From NCBI GenBank assembly GCA_949825065.1, contig OX463846.1, forward strand, positions 18,482,421 through 18,546,420: a DNA stretch of 64,000 nt, read 5' to 3'. The translations under genes were made by a program, and so were the position numbers. Positions 10,300 to 20,289 of this stretch are shown here, piece by piece (the stretch's first letter is position 1; each line of letters starts with the position of its first letter). The DNA is from Odontocerum albicorne. Taxonomy: Eukaryota; Arthropoda; Insecta; Trichoptera; Odontoceridae. A model generated the notes under the pieces. It saw nothing but the letters and a program-made list of their open reading frames with translations, was not told the origin of the DNA and ran no database searches.

Positions 10300-11324
10300 T
10301 CACTTAAGCGTACTCATGCATACAATTACCAGTACAAAAATGCAACTTTATCTCTTCGAAAAACTGAATTGGGCTAGAAACATTCACGGCTACGAAACTA
10401 GAGGCAGAGAGACGCTTTCACTGATCCCAAACCATAATCTAACACTATTCAAGGGATCCTTCTCATACTCAGCCAGCAAATGCTGGAATGAGTTGCCCCA
10501 GACCTTGAAGGAGCGGGTGAATATTTGTACCTTCAGAGATGCTCTAAAGTGTTATCTTATGGGTGGTTAATAGGTTTTTTAGTGGTTAATAGGTTTCTTA
10601 TTTGCTTTTTTTTTCTTTCTTTTCTCTCTCTTTTTGCTGGTGGTGAATCGGGGATTGCGCGTGCGTGTTTGTGCGTTATCTTCTCATTCATTTTTATATA
10701 AATGCTTAACTATTTCAATGTATTGTGTCGTGGTTTTTTTTATGTGTGAACATCATTTCACATTTTTTATTTTACTTTTATAAAATTTGGACTCCTTTGA
10801 GGCTTTTCTTTTTTTTTTGTTCTTGCTGACAGTTAACCTGAGGTGGTATATGTGGGTTTACTTTTTATTTTGTTTTCTGCCATACGTTTTTGTTTTTTTT
10901 TTATTTTTTTAATCCAGATATGCGGGCCCCCCGATGAAAGGGAAGCTCCCCGATGCCCTTACGGTTGGGCTCGCCCTACATTGGTGGAGTGTATCTCGGC
11001 CGGAGGAATGTTTGTGGGATGAGCCCGGACCTTTTAATGTCTCTTGAACGTATTTTTTTGTCATCTATTTGTTTTCTGTGTTTTTTTATCTTATTCTACA
11101 TGTTCAAGGGTGTGGGCTGAAAAACATTTGGTGTCCCCGTGGCTGGGCTCGCCCTATATTGGTGGGGTATATCTTGGCCGGGGGGATGTTATTAAATGAG
11201 CCCAGACTTTTTGATAGCTTCTGCTTTTAATGTATTATCTGCAATTTATGTGTCCTTGAAATATATCTAAATGTATTATGTACATACTATGTTGCTATCA
11301 ATAAACTTGTATTTATTTATTTAT
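10300..11324 (+). mobile_element. CR1/Jockey-like LINE, 3' end with C-terminal frame
   Basis: The open frame 10316-10570 contains HGYETRGRETL, NHNLTLFKGSFSYSASK, CWNELPQTLKERV and TFRDALKCYL. This is the C-terminal block seen after the reverse transcriptase in many animal LINEs (CR1, L2 and related clades). The stop is followed by a 3' UTR of about 750 bp that holds two copies of a 178-bp repeat. The element ends with AATAAACTTG and a short TTTA microsatellite at 11311-11324, a common LINE terminus. Nothing upstream of the last 85 codons is recognisable, so it is a 5'-truncated copy. The frame is open but cannot be functional without the catalytic domains. Exact clade is uncertain. Confidence 0.75.
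10967..11275 (+). repeat. 178-bp tandem repeat in LINE 3' UTR
   Basis: GGGCTCGCCCTACATTGGTG at 10967 recurs with two changes at 11145. Each is followed by a G-rich block (GGCCGGAGGA, GGCCGGGGGG) and ATGAGCCC. The period is 178 bp. Confidence 0.8.
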
Positions 11325-12879
11325 ATAACGAAACTGTGTTACAATATAAAAATAAAAAGTGAATCAAAAGCTTCACTCAGGTGACATGATGATATGAGAA
11401 ACCGCGTTTTAAATTAGGGTGCAAATAACGAAAAACCAAGTCTACTCTTCACTAGACTGTCATCGGGTAAGTACTGGATATCAAATTAAGTATTTAAAAA
11501 AATTAGAGAAGAAGAATAACATTTTAACCGGTATTTATAGAATAACCTATTACGATACGTGTACATATTGGTTAACCCTAGTGTTAATGTGAACAATTAA
11601 TCAATACAAATTCTATGAGAAGCTTCAAAGAAGCGCACATCTGGGATAATTCAAATTTATACAGTTAACCTAATTTCATAAAAATTTGAATCGAAGTAGG
11701 TCCTACGATAAATGTTCACTTTAACGCTTCCATCATTGGCATAGCTACTAACCAAAACGAAGGGGCAAGTCTCAAGGGATGAAATACAAATGAGCCCTTT
11801 ATATCCGTTATAATATAATTTTGGGTGTGTTCTAATTTTTTTACAAGATTAAATCGTCAAATTATATTTTGTTTGTAAAAATTGAGAATCATGAGGTAGA
11901 ATGTTTAAAAATTACAGTTATTAAAGAAAATATTGTTTTTATATGTATCTATTCTCAAAATTAAGATAAGCGCTAAAAACACTGTGTCGTGCAATATTGA
12001 AATATTTTATCAAATTAGTGACAATGTGAATATATTTTTAACAACACCTGGCACATCATAAAAACTTCATACTCATATTTGGTTGAATAAAAAAGTAAAT
12101 TAGACCTTCATTATGTTGCACGAGAAATCCGTTAAAACGAAGAGTAAAAATAAGCTCGCAACTCATTTTAAGTGCCAAATAAATCAATTGACTATAAAAA
12201 AATCATTTCTCCCAATTTAAAAAAAATATATATTTACATCCCTTTTAATAATGCTTCAGGGTCAGTTACGTTAAATATTTACGCCACTGTCTATAACAAA
12301 GCTATAATCTTCATTAGTTAATTGGCATTATTTATTATATGTATCATTACTCTAAAACATGAAGGACATAAACTTTGTATGCTAATTCCTTTCAGTCATT
12401 AATATGAAAAATAGTCTAAGAATGGGAAGGGGAAGAGATGGGCACCAGATAATCCGAAAACATTAAATGGTGACGGTGATATGCGACGACGGTTAGCCTG
12501 GGCTAAACATTTTTCTCGGATGCGACCATAAACATGGACAATAAAGCTAACAGGATCCCATAATATTAAATTAATGCTCGAGGCTCAAGGCTTATTTTTG
12601 CATAGGTCCAGCTTAACCCATTGGTATCCAAATTGGTGTATAAAATAGATTTACTTCTAAAGGCGGACGCCAGTGACTTAATGATAAAGGTATTTGGGCC
12701 AGAAACTTGATGTGTCGTATTCTGTTTTTGTAAGATTTATATATTATATTTAATTACTACTTTGTATTATGTATTCGTACAAGTAAACATTATCGACCTT
12801 AAAACAAAAGCCCATTCTCAAACCTTATTTCACCAGATTTATACCACACCGTATTGTATTGTACTACATTTATGTTGAA
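11325..12879. other. Unassigned AT-rich DNA
   Basis: No open frame or repeat recognised. A weak tRNA-like block at about 12660-12690 is not supported by a B box. Confidence 0.5.
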
Positions 12880-13068
12880 TACAGTACAACCTGGTGAGCT
12901 TATTGCCATGTGGAAATCTCTTTCAACTGACCGAGATGTTAAAGAAGCCTTAAGTTAAACAAGACAAGAACCCTTTAAAAAAAAACTGGTTTCCAGCAGG
13001 ATTTGAACCAGCAACTTCTAAGTTACAAGACAGGCGCCTTATCAACTAGACCACGTAGGTCTTCCTAC
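12880..13068 (-). mobile_element. tRNA-derived SINE, family A (copy 2)
   Basis: Minus-strand head: TGGTCTAGTTGATAAGG (A box) and GGTTCAAATCC (B box). Body: a T run and AAGGGTTCTTG. Tail: GTTGAAAGAGATTTCCACAT then GGCAATAAGC, ending in GGTTGTACTG. It has the complete family A architecture. Confidence 0.75.
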
Positions 13069-13780
13069 CATAATAATATAAAAAATATCGAGAACAATCA
13101 TAAATATCATATTGCATTAAACATCATATTGGATGACAGTCTTATCAATAATAAGGATTGATTTAATGATCCTATGGAAGTTTTTTTCAGTATTCTAGCA
13201 ACGTGAAGATTCCAAGCTTAGAGTTTTATTCATAGCTAAATCAAGGAATACTATTACTTTTATAGACAGATTAAATCTTTACTTTTACATTTACTAAAAA
13301 TATCTCAAATTTAACTTCCATTAGGTATTCCAAAGCGGCCAAACCTTGAGACGTTTTTTAAAACATATTTTTTAGGAAGAATATTATTTCCAATCCAACA
13401 AAGCAGTTGTTTATATATGGAGCATTGCAAATATGTTGCAGAAATAAGGAAAAATTGATTACACAGCAAAATAATGATGAGAACGTAACCCGTGGATAGC
13501 ATACTAGACATCTTGGTGAAAAAATGCGATTTTAAATCCACATGAAGCATCTCTCAAATATCGGTATTTTCATTCACCGTATTTTTCGAAGTATCAAGAT
13601 ATTTCTTTACCCTGGAGGCATAAGACAACGTTTTTTATTTGTTAACTTTATAGGAGACCAATAATATTATACGAGTATAATACAAAGACTTTTTGGAATC
13701 GTTTGAAACACTTTATACTATTTATTTTTTAACAAAAGTGTTCAAACGTTGTATTACTTATAAACATTGTAATATCTTGC
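13069..13780. other. Unassigned AT-rich DNA
   Basis: A 79-codon minus-strand frame (13311-13550) shows no motif. Nothing else recognised. Confidence 0.45.
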
Positions 13781-13781
13781 C

Positions 13782-14128
13782 TTTCCCTTTTGGAGTCGGA
13801 TTTCTAGCCGTACCAGTGTAGATCATAGTTTATTACCATATTTAAACAACACTTCCACCTCCAGCTTCTCCTCACACAATCACTTCATCTGCTTCCGCTT
13901 TCTAATTTTAGAATGACCTTCTGGAATTCATGCTAGGCTGGTCTCAAAACGGTAAAAGATATTCTTATTTCTGGAATTCACTTGATATGCCCAACCTTCT
14001 GCAATATTTAATTGATTGATATAATTATATACCTGTGTATCTTCGGACATTTTTTATCTTTATAAAATGTAATTGCAAAGTGGGAGAATTTGAAGTGGGC
14101 ACGTTTTGAATTATATATATGCACTTAT
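13782..14128. repeat. Direct repeat, left copy
   Basis: Shares with 14955-15262 the ordered blocks CTCCTCACACAATCA, GCTTCCGCTTT or GCTTCGGCTCT, GCTGGTCTCAAAA or GCAGGTCTCAAAA, TTTCTGGAATTCA or TTTCTGGAATCCA, and TACGTTTTGAATT or CACGTTTTGAATT. The two copies flank the IS630/Tc1-type transposase fragment. Confidence 0.7.
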
Positions 14129-14140
14129 ACAAGGTCGCCA

Positions 14141-14420
14141 GATGGAATACAAGTAGCCTGACGAGTGGACTTGTTTTTGCTGAATAATTAGTGTAAGAAT
14201 TGTTATCTAGTTATAAGTAGTATGTAGGTGTTAATTATTTCTAAGATCTCATATATTAAGATTGAATAAATAAAATAAAATGATATGTAGGAAAATAAGT
14301 TTAAATAAGTTCATAAATTATAACATATAATTAAGATTAGTTAAGTAATAAATTTGTATATAGGTATAGCCTTGACAAATGTTTGTATGGTAATTTACTT
14401 GTTTAGTAAAAAAAAAAAAA
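14141..14420 (+). mobile_element. 5'-truncated LINE insertion with 12-bp target duplication
   Basis: A 280-bp block ending in a poly-A run (about 14408-14420). It is flanked by perfect 12-bp repeats ACAAGGTCGCCA at 14129-14140 and 14421-14432, the signature of target-primed reverse transcription. A closely similar copy lies inverted at 41335-41605. No protein motif is left, so the LINE clade is unknown. A SINE is less likely because no tRNA-like head is visible. Confidence 0.85.
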
Positions 14421-14432
14421 ACAAGGTCGCCA

Positions 14433-14945
14433 CTGAAAGACTGAAAAGTTTAAAAAAGTTATAACTTGTTCATTTTCAATCTTTTTTTTTACAGGTTATA
14501 GAGCTTAACTATCCCAAAATACTTAGCAGCGCCTGCAGTACGCCATTTAATTGCAACACCTTAGGCAGAGATAACAACAACTTTTTGAACAACTTGATAA
14601 TAAGTGATGAGGCCCATTTTTATTTAAACTGGTACATCAACAAATAAAAGTGTATATTTTGGGGTACCGAGAATCCCAGGGAATTAAATCAGCATCAATT
14701 GTATCCCCAAAAATGCACTGTTTGGTGCGGTGTTATGGCTGAAAGAGTTATCAGCTCCTATTCCTCTGAAAATGAGGAAGGTCAGTCAGAAAGAATCAAC
14801 GGGGCCCTGTACCATGTAGGACAATGCTTGAATTTTTTTACGCCCAGTGGTTGAAGATAATCGGGAAGTATGGTTCTAACAGGATGGAGTTTCTGCGCAC
14901 ACTGTCAGGGCGACGATGGTAGTGTGCGCAGTAAAGCCATGTACA
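14433..14945 (+). pseudogene. IS630/Tc1-mariner superfamily transposase fragment
   Basis: From about 14580 the plus strand reads NNLIISDEAHFYLNWYINK, a stop, KCIFWGTENPRELNQ, then YPQKCTVWCGVMAERVISSY. After a frame change it reads REVWF, a stop, and QDGVSAHTVRATMVV (to about 14925). S-D-E-A-H-F and W-F-Q-Q-D-G-x-x-A-H-T are the blocks around the first and second catalytic Asp of a transposase group widespread in insects and distinct from classical mariners. The third catalytic region is missing: the homology stops where the right direct repeat begins. Stops and frame changes make it dead. The LINE at 14141-14420 sits just upstream, apparently inside the same element. Confidence 0.75.
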
Positions 14946-14954
14946 TTCTTCAGC

Positions 14955-15262
14955 CTTTCCTTTTTCCATGGGCCACCCTTTATTTAAAATTAAATATTAT
15001 CCACGTTAGCCTCTCCTCACACAATCATCCGCTTCGGCTCTTTTATCTTATAGTAAACTTCTGGTCTTCTTACTAGGCAGGTCTCAAAAGTGTCCAAGAA
15101 ATTATCGTTTCTGGAATCCATTTGATATACCCTTCCCATTGCATTTCAATTAATTTATAAAAATATTTGCCTGTATATCTTTGAACTACCATTATTTTGT
15201 GTGAAATTATAATTTAGTGTAGGAGAATTAGAAAATACTGGGTACGTTTTGAATTGTGTACA
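14955..15262. repeat. Direct repeat, right copy
   Basis: Right partner of 13782-14128. It starts with CCTTTCCTTTTTCC (left copy: CCTTTCCCTTTTGG) and ends near GTACGTTTTGAATTG. By eye the copies are strongly diverged but collinear. Confidence 0.7.
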
Positions 15263-15410
15263 CTTATATTTAAAATTAAAAAATATCGTATTTAAAAAGT
15301 AATTTACGATAAAAATTGAGATTTTATCTTATACCTCCGGGATACAGATTTTCGATATATTTCATATTCACAAGAATAATACGAGTATTTTCGTCGTATT
15401 GTGTAAAATA

Positions 15411-15502
15411 TAATATATTATTTATAGTTAAGGCATTACCATAGTGAAGGTTTCAAGACATTGTAATTTGTTTTTATCAAACACTGTTTATTCCACTTTT
15501 TG
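15411..15502 (-). mobile_element. Penelope-like element 3' tail (copy F)
   Basis: The minus strand reads AAAAAGTGGAATAAACAGTG then TTTGAT, ACAAATTACAATGTC and the tail ending TAACTATAAATAATATA. It is cut off just 5' of AAAAAGTGG and joined directly to the mariner transposase frame next to it. Confidence 0.75.
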
Positions 15503-16275
15503 AGGTCTTCATCGATTGTGAACTGTTTTCCTCCCAAAAATTCCTTTAGTTTCGGGAATAAGTGAAAATCACTTGGTGCCAAGTCAGGGCTGTAAGGAAA
15601 TGTCCAAAAATTTCCCACTTAAGACGTTGAAGTTCTCGCTGTGTTCGTGCTGATGCATGAGGCCGCGCATTGTCATGAATCAAAACCACCTTTCCCGACA
15701 ACATTCCACGTCTCTTGTTTTGGATGGGGCGTGTAGGTTGTTGAAAAATTTCACAATAGCCCTCTGAGTTTAGTGTGTGTCCTCTTGGCATAAACTCCAC
15801 GTGTATCAAACCCTCTCGGTCCCAAAAAACTGTTGCCATCCCTTTTCTGGTGTTGAGATTCGGTTTTTCTTTTCCAAGCACACATTTTTTTGTAGCCAAG
15901 GTGCTCTATTATTATTTCACGTAGGAGCGATCGTGAAATTTGTGGAAAAGATTTATGTACTGTGCTTAAAGTGAAACGCCCGTTTTTCTGGATTTTGTCT
16001 TCAACTTTTGCTTTTAACTCATCTGTAACGAGTCATGGCCTCCCACTCCGATCTTCGTCGTACACACTGGTTCTTCCTTGATTAAACATTATGCACCATT
16101 TCCTCACTGAAGCCTCGTTCATTGCACTGTCACCATAAACATTCTTTATTTGACTATAAATTTCGATAGGCCGAACATTTTGTGCATTCAGAAAACGAAT
16201 GACACTAAGCACTTCCAGTTGGCGGGATTTTCGATGATCGCAGCCATTTTGAAAGGTTACTGAACAAAGACGCAC
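15503..16275 (-). pseudogene. Mariner transposase (D,D34D), broken
   Basis: Read on the minus strand from ATG at 16275. N-terminal DNA-binding part: RKSRQLEVLSVIRFLNAQ, then ASVRKWCIMFNQGRTSVYD and EDRSGRP (to about 16033). Then DELKAKVEDKIQKNGRF in a shifted frame. The catalytic part follows: TVFWDREGLIHVEF with the first Asp, HDNARPHASARTQREL with the second, and YSPDLAPSDFHLFPKLKEFL with the third. From the second to the third Asp I count 34 residues if the frameshift near 15605 is bridged, the mariner spacing. All three Asp codons survive, but at least two frame changes and internal stops kill it. The C-terminus is replaced: after DEDLK the frame runs into the PLE tail (KWNKQCLIKTNYN). 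Confidence 0.85.
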
Positions 16276-16400
16276 GACCGTTCAGCAGCAAAACTCGGCT
16301 CACACTGAAGCGGGGGAAGGAACTAACTGGCGCGCATACGATCGCGGTGGTGGGGGATCGGTGCAAGGTGGGGTGCGCAATCGTTCTTTACTTTCTGGAC
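16276..16400 (-). other. Mariner 5' flank, GC-rich
   Basis: Upstream of the mariner start, this segment is much richer in G and C than the window. It probably holds the 5' untranslated part and terminal repeat, but with the other terminus lost I cannot define the inverted repeat. Confidence 0.4.
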
Positions 16401-16745
16401 GCGCATAGTATTATCGAGAAAAAATATTTCTACTGACTTAATTATGTTTACAAAAGGGTTGTTAGCGTGTTATTAAAATGAGATTTTTTTTGTTTATTTG
16501 TAACATAACCATAAAAGAAGTATTTTCTATTTATTTATATAAAAATACTTACCAGTATACCCCTTATGCATAAAAATAAACGCAGTTTCCCCGTGCGAAT
16601 CTCACTAAAATATGCTTTCAATTTAAGTGTGAGTTGTGATAAGAATGAAACATATGCTTCGCGTATTTAAAGAAGAATATAAGAGTAGTTCTAACATCTT
16701 ACTCTCTCTCAAAATAGTTTCAATCACTATCTCTAATCAATCTTT
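16401..16745. other. Unassigned AT-rich DNA
   Basis: Nothing recognised. Confidence 0.45.
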
Positions 16746-16749
16746 TCTA

Positions 16750-17345
16750 TATTATTGTAATTTATTTTATCAAACATTGTTTATTCCACTTTTTTGTAAC
16801 GGTATAACCCTACCGGTTTCAAGGCTTTCACCTCATCTTCAGGGAGGCACAATAGTCTGAAATGGCCAATCATTGTCACTGTGAAAACCATACTTTTTCT
16901 ATTGATGATGCCAAATTCTGACATATCAATAGTAACAGAAATAAATTGGACAGATTAGAGGCCCTAGAAATTTCTAAATCAGTGCATCGATCCGAACATC
17001 TGGTAAATACATATATTCCAAATACATATAAATACTCCATAAATATATATAAGTTAGTAAATCGATCCGAACATCTGGTAAATACATATATTCCAAAAAT
17101 TTCTCCGCTTCTGCCTTCTCCCTTACCCCTCAGTCCCCAACCCGAATGTCACAACCGTTGAAGCGTGTATATCAGTGCCAGTTCGAACACAATTTAGTAT
17201 TGTTTGTGCTCCTCTGAAGATGAGGTGAAAGCTTTGAAACCGGTAGGGTTATACCGTTACAAAAAAAGTGGAATAAACAGTGTTTGATAAAATAAATTAC
17301 TATATCTTTAAACCTTCACAACGTTTATGCATTAACTATAAACAA
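16750..17345 (+). mobile_element. Penelope-like element 3' half (copy B)
   Basis: Starts with an inverted 3' end (16750-16850, minus orientation), then plus-strand element sequence. The coding remnant around 16880-17160 reads NHTFSIDDAKF, a stop, HINSNRNKLDRLEALEISKS and VHRSEHLVNTYIP. This is the segment that follows the GIY-YIG core in the copy at 62655-63185. A 75-bp in-frame duplication repeats the RSEHLVNTYIP block (16986 and 17061). The 3' end (about 17205-17345) keeps CTGAAGATGAGGTG, GAAACCGGTAGGGTTATACC, GTGGAATAAACAGTG and the family tail, so the hammerhead-like core is intact. The reverse transcriptase and endonuclease core are absent. Confidence 0.85.
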
Positions 17346-18100
17346 TATATTTTCTGTATTATATCACATGGAAAAATTTCGTCTGGATTTAAGAATAGTT
17401 CGTGGCATAGATATCTTTAAAAAATATATTTTGTGCACACTATTTGAGAAATATAGCATAATAAATATAGCACTATTGGATTAATATTTGATAATTTCAT
17501 TCCAATTATGTCGATAACATCAGATCTATGAGTATGTTTTATCATCCCACAATGATGCAACTGTGATGCCATTGGGGCTTCCGAGCTTGTTCCGAGCAAT
17601 AAATGGGGCACAGTGAGCCAACTTTCAAGTGCGACATTGATTGAATATCGCCACATACGCATAGTAGTAGGTCATCTGTGTAAATTCTTCATCTAAGGAG
17701 ATTATATCTGCGTTAACTACGTGGGTGAGTTACCAACCTCCATATGGTATTGTCTAACTTGTAAACACTCCAATTATTTAATAGTACTAGAGAAATAAAT
17801 AAATGCAAATGTAAATAAAGACGTTTATTTTTCTGTGTCATGGTGTGATCATACTTTATTTTAATTTAAATACATCAATTTTACCCATCAAAATCGGATG
17901 TTTATGAGTAAACGTTACTGCGTCTACAGAACGCAAAACTGTGAAATTAGAAGCTTCGTCCTGGCGCCCAGCCATTGTGGTCAGGTTTTATTTTGCCACT
18001 AAAACCGCCAGTGAGAATAATCCATAGTAATTGGTGCACTCAAACATGCACTTTTTGCTTGAATTATTTTATTTTTGAATTTAAAGGTGACTGCAAATTA
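17346..18100. other. Unassigned DNA
   Basis: An 81-codon minus-strand frame (17417-17662) has no motif. The segment 17930-18010 is somewhat GC-richer but unassigned. Confidence 0.4.
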
Positions 18101-18102
18101 TA

Positions 18103-18225
18103 ATTTGCTATATCAACCACTGTTTATTCCACTTTATGTTACGGTATAACCTACCGGTTTCAAGGAGTTCACCTCATCATCAGGGAGGGACAAGAGTCTT
18201 GTTTGTTCTCTCTTTAACTATAAAT
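18103..18225 (-). mobile_element. Penelope-like element 3' end (copy C)
   Basis: On the minus strand: CTGATGATGAGGTG, GAAACCGGTAGGTTATACCG, and GTGGAATAAACAGTGG. It is a solo 3' end without an inverted partner. CTGATGA and GAAA are retained; the intervening stem has one indel. Confidence 0.75.
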
Positions 18226-18464
18226 AATATAAATTAAATAATTTTACATTAAAAATGTTTTTGCTAAAAACAATCGGCGTATCAATAAAAATTGTGAGGA
18301 CTATATTTTATTTAGAAACACAGTAAAATAGAGGGCGAAATTATCGCGATGTAAAATGAAATAAATCCTCTAAAAGGCATTCAGGATAAATTGCATAGTA
18401 TACGTCCTCGGTATTGTAAATTTTCGATATGTCATGTTTTATAAATCGCGTGGTCAGACCGATG

Positions 18465-18910
18465 ACTCACCATGTTGTTGTTTTGAAATAGAGAGATAAA
18501 ATATAAGAAAATACAATCGGTAAAAGTAGGGTAATAAGTCTCCTAGATGGTCAGCGCTCGGGCTTCAAACCATTGTCCCGAATTCCCAGAAACACCGAAG
18601 TTGTTGTTGGAAAATATAAAAGTAAAATATCATAAAATACAAACGGTTCAGGGTAGGGTAGTAAAATCTCCTCGTGCCATTGTCCCGAATTCCCAGAAAC
18701 ACCGAAGTTGTTGTTGGAAAATATAAAAGTAAAATATCATAAAATACAAACGGTTCAGGGTAGGGTAATAAAATCTCCTCGTGCAATTGTCCCGAATTCC
18801 TAGAAGCACCGAAGTTGTTGTTTTGAAAGTATAGAAGTAAGATATCATAAATACAAACGATTCAGAGTAGGGTAGTAAAATCTCCTTGTGCCATTGTCTC
18901 AAATACCACC
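18465..18910. repeat. Tandem array, 107-bp unit, about 4 copies
   Basis: The block ATTGTCCCGAATTCCCAGAA begins at 18572, 18679 and 18786, with a diverged start at 18893: exactly 107 bp each time. A degraded unit precedes it (18465-18570). Because 107 is not a multiple of 3, the open minus-strand frames here (18565-18902) shift phase from unit to unit and are not evidence of a protein. Confidence 0.9.
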
Positions 18911-18955
18911 CGTACCTGAGGATAATTCGTAGAACCTTTCTTCGATGACGTTATA

Positions 18956-19370
18956 CTAAGTGCGTTTTAGTTCCACGTCTGTACATTTGTCGCCACTTGT
19001 ATTACTAAGGGAGATGGAGATAGTTCTCCCCTCTCTCGCGATTGTCTTTAAAAGCGGAGCTGCACGATCCCCAGTTCTTTTGGATTCTGACCGCCGAGCT
19101 GGACGGACCTCTCTACGCGCTGAATACGACCTGCGCCGTTCAACAGGCCGATACCTGCCAAAATTATTCGCTGCATTTCTCTGCCACATACATAGACGCT
19201 TCAGGACTCTATCTAGCAATTTTGGGTGAATATATTCTTTGTTTATGTTTAATGCTGGTTTCCTGACGGGACCTTCTGCCCTGGAGTTGCTTAGGAAATT
19301 GATATTGTGTACCCCTTTGTTTGAATTATCACAACACAACCTTCGAGCCACTGATTCGGGAACCGAACTT
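18956..19370. other. Unassigned segment open on both strands
   Basis: A 131-codon frame on the minus strand (18956-19351) and 89- and 74-codon frames on the plus strand (18960-19229, 19042-19266) overlap in a GC-richer segment. I recognise none of the translations. It could be a LINE C-terminus, followed as it is by a stem-loop and T run, or a host exon. Strand and function are undecided. Confidence 0.3.
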
Positions 19371-19384
19371 TAAACTTTTTTTTT

Positions 19385-19411
19385 CCTTGAGCCACGCTCA
19401 AGGTTTTTTTT
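19385..19411 (+). other. Stem-loop followed by T run
   Basis: CCTTGAG (19385) and CTCAAGG (to 19403) form a 7-bp stem around CCACG, followed by eight T and preceded by nine T. In a eukaryote this is not a bacterial-type terminator. It may be the 3' hairpin of a retroelement or a Pol III stop. Confidence 0.5.
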
Positions 19412-20285
19412 AATTAATCCATTTATATATAATAAACTTCTTTGTTTTTAAACTTATATCTCTTTTTAATTGTCCCCCTCGTCCTGGTAAAAGATTTGAG
19501 AGAGAGTTACTCAGAATTCAAGGAATCCAACGAACCCTGAGATCAAAGAGGATTTGTTCGTTTTTCACACGGCTGAGCCGAGCAGGCGTCACACATGGTA
19601 AGATTGGAATTTGGTAAACTTGATTTACGTAATCAAATGTGTAAATTAAATTATTCTAAAAAATAGGAAAAGTTGTGACAAAATATAAATTTAATAACAA
19701 GTATTATTCATTCAATTTGTTTTTTTACCCCCTCCAACATATTTGAATTGGCGATGCTGATGTATTAAATAGGGTTGCTGGGAGACAAGATTGTTTTCGA
19801 GCTCATCACGTCTTCTGTTTTGTTACCAATTCTCAATGTATAAAATCGATGACATCATATGATGTAAATGGATGATAAGATGTTTTGTGTTGGATCGTGT
19901 TCCAAAAAGTGATGAGACCCGGATTTTCTGTAAAATTTCTCAGGGTTGCCTCATAGAAAACTGACTACCAGATAGACCCCCCTAAAAAGATGATTGATGC
20001 CGAAAAACTGAGCAAAAATGTTTGGCAAGAAGAAGTATTATATAAATCTGATTGGTAATAAAACATCACCTCTGACAAAGCTTCGTTAAAGTGGCGAATG
20101 TATTAATTAGCACACCACTCTTGTTGAACAAGTGTCTAAAACCTGCGCTTTGGTCAATGCAAAACTGATATATACATTATCGCAAAACTAATACGCACAT
20201 ATTTTTATAACAAAACCCATAGTTTATCAGTTAGTGCCTTTTTATGATGAAATATCAATTCACCTCAGAGCCAGCCAGAATGAAT
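19412..20285. other. Unassigned DNA with one SINE fragment
   Basis: Apart from the family B fragment at 19738-19830, nothing is recognised. Confidence 0.4.
19738..19830 (-). mobile_element. SINE family B, tail fragment
   Basis: GAATTGGCGATGCTGATGTA and GCTGGGAGACAAGATTGTTT match, in the same order, the minus-strand tail at 53460-53530 (AACTGGCAGTTCAGACATAT and GCTAGGAGACAACATTGTCT). Confidence 0.5.
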
Positions 20286-20289
20286 GTTG

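Noticed and set aside
13782..15262. LTR retrotransposon, suggested by the direct repeats
   Set aside because: No TG...CA ends, primer-binding site or gag-pol motifs. The internal coding sequence is a DNA transposase.
18565..18902. Two minus-strand frames with repeated Tyr/Phe-rich segments
   Set aside because: They are produced by a 107-bp tandem repeat that is not a multiple of three, so they carry no consistent protein.
19385..19411. Bacterial rho-independent terminator
   Set aside because: It has the shape of one, but everything around it is animal transposon DNA; kept only as a stem-loop.
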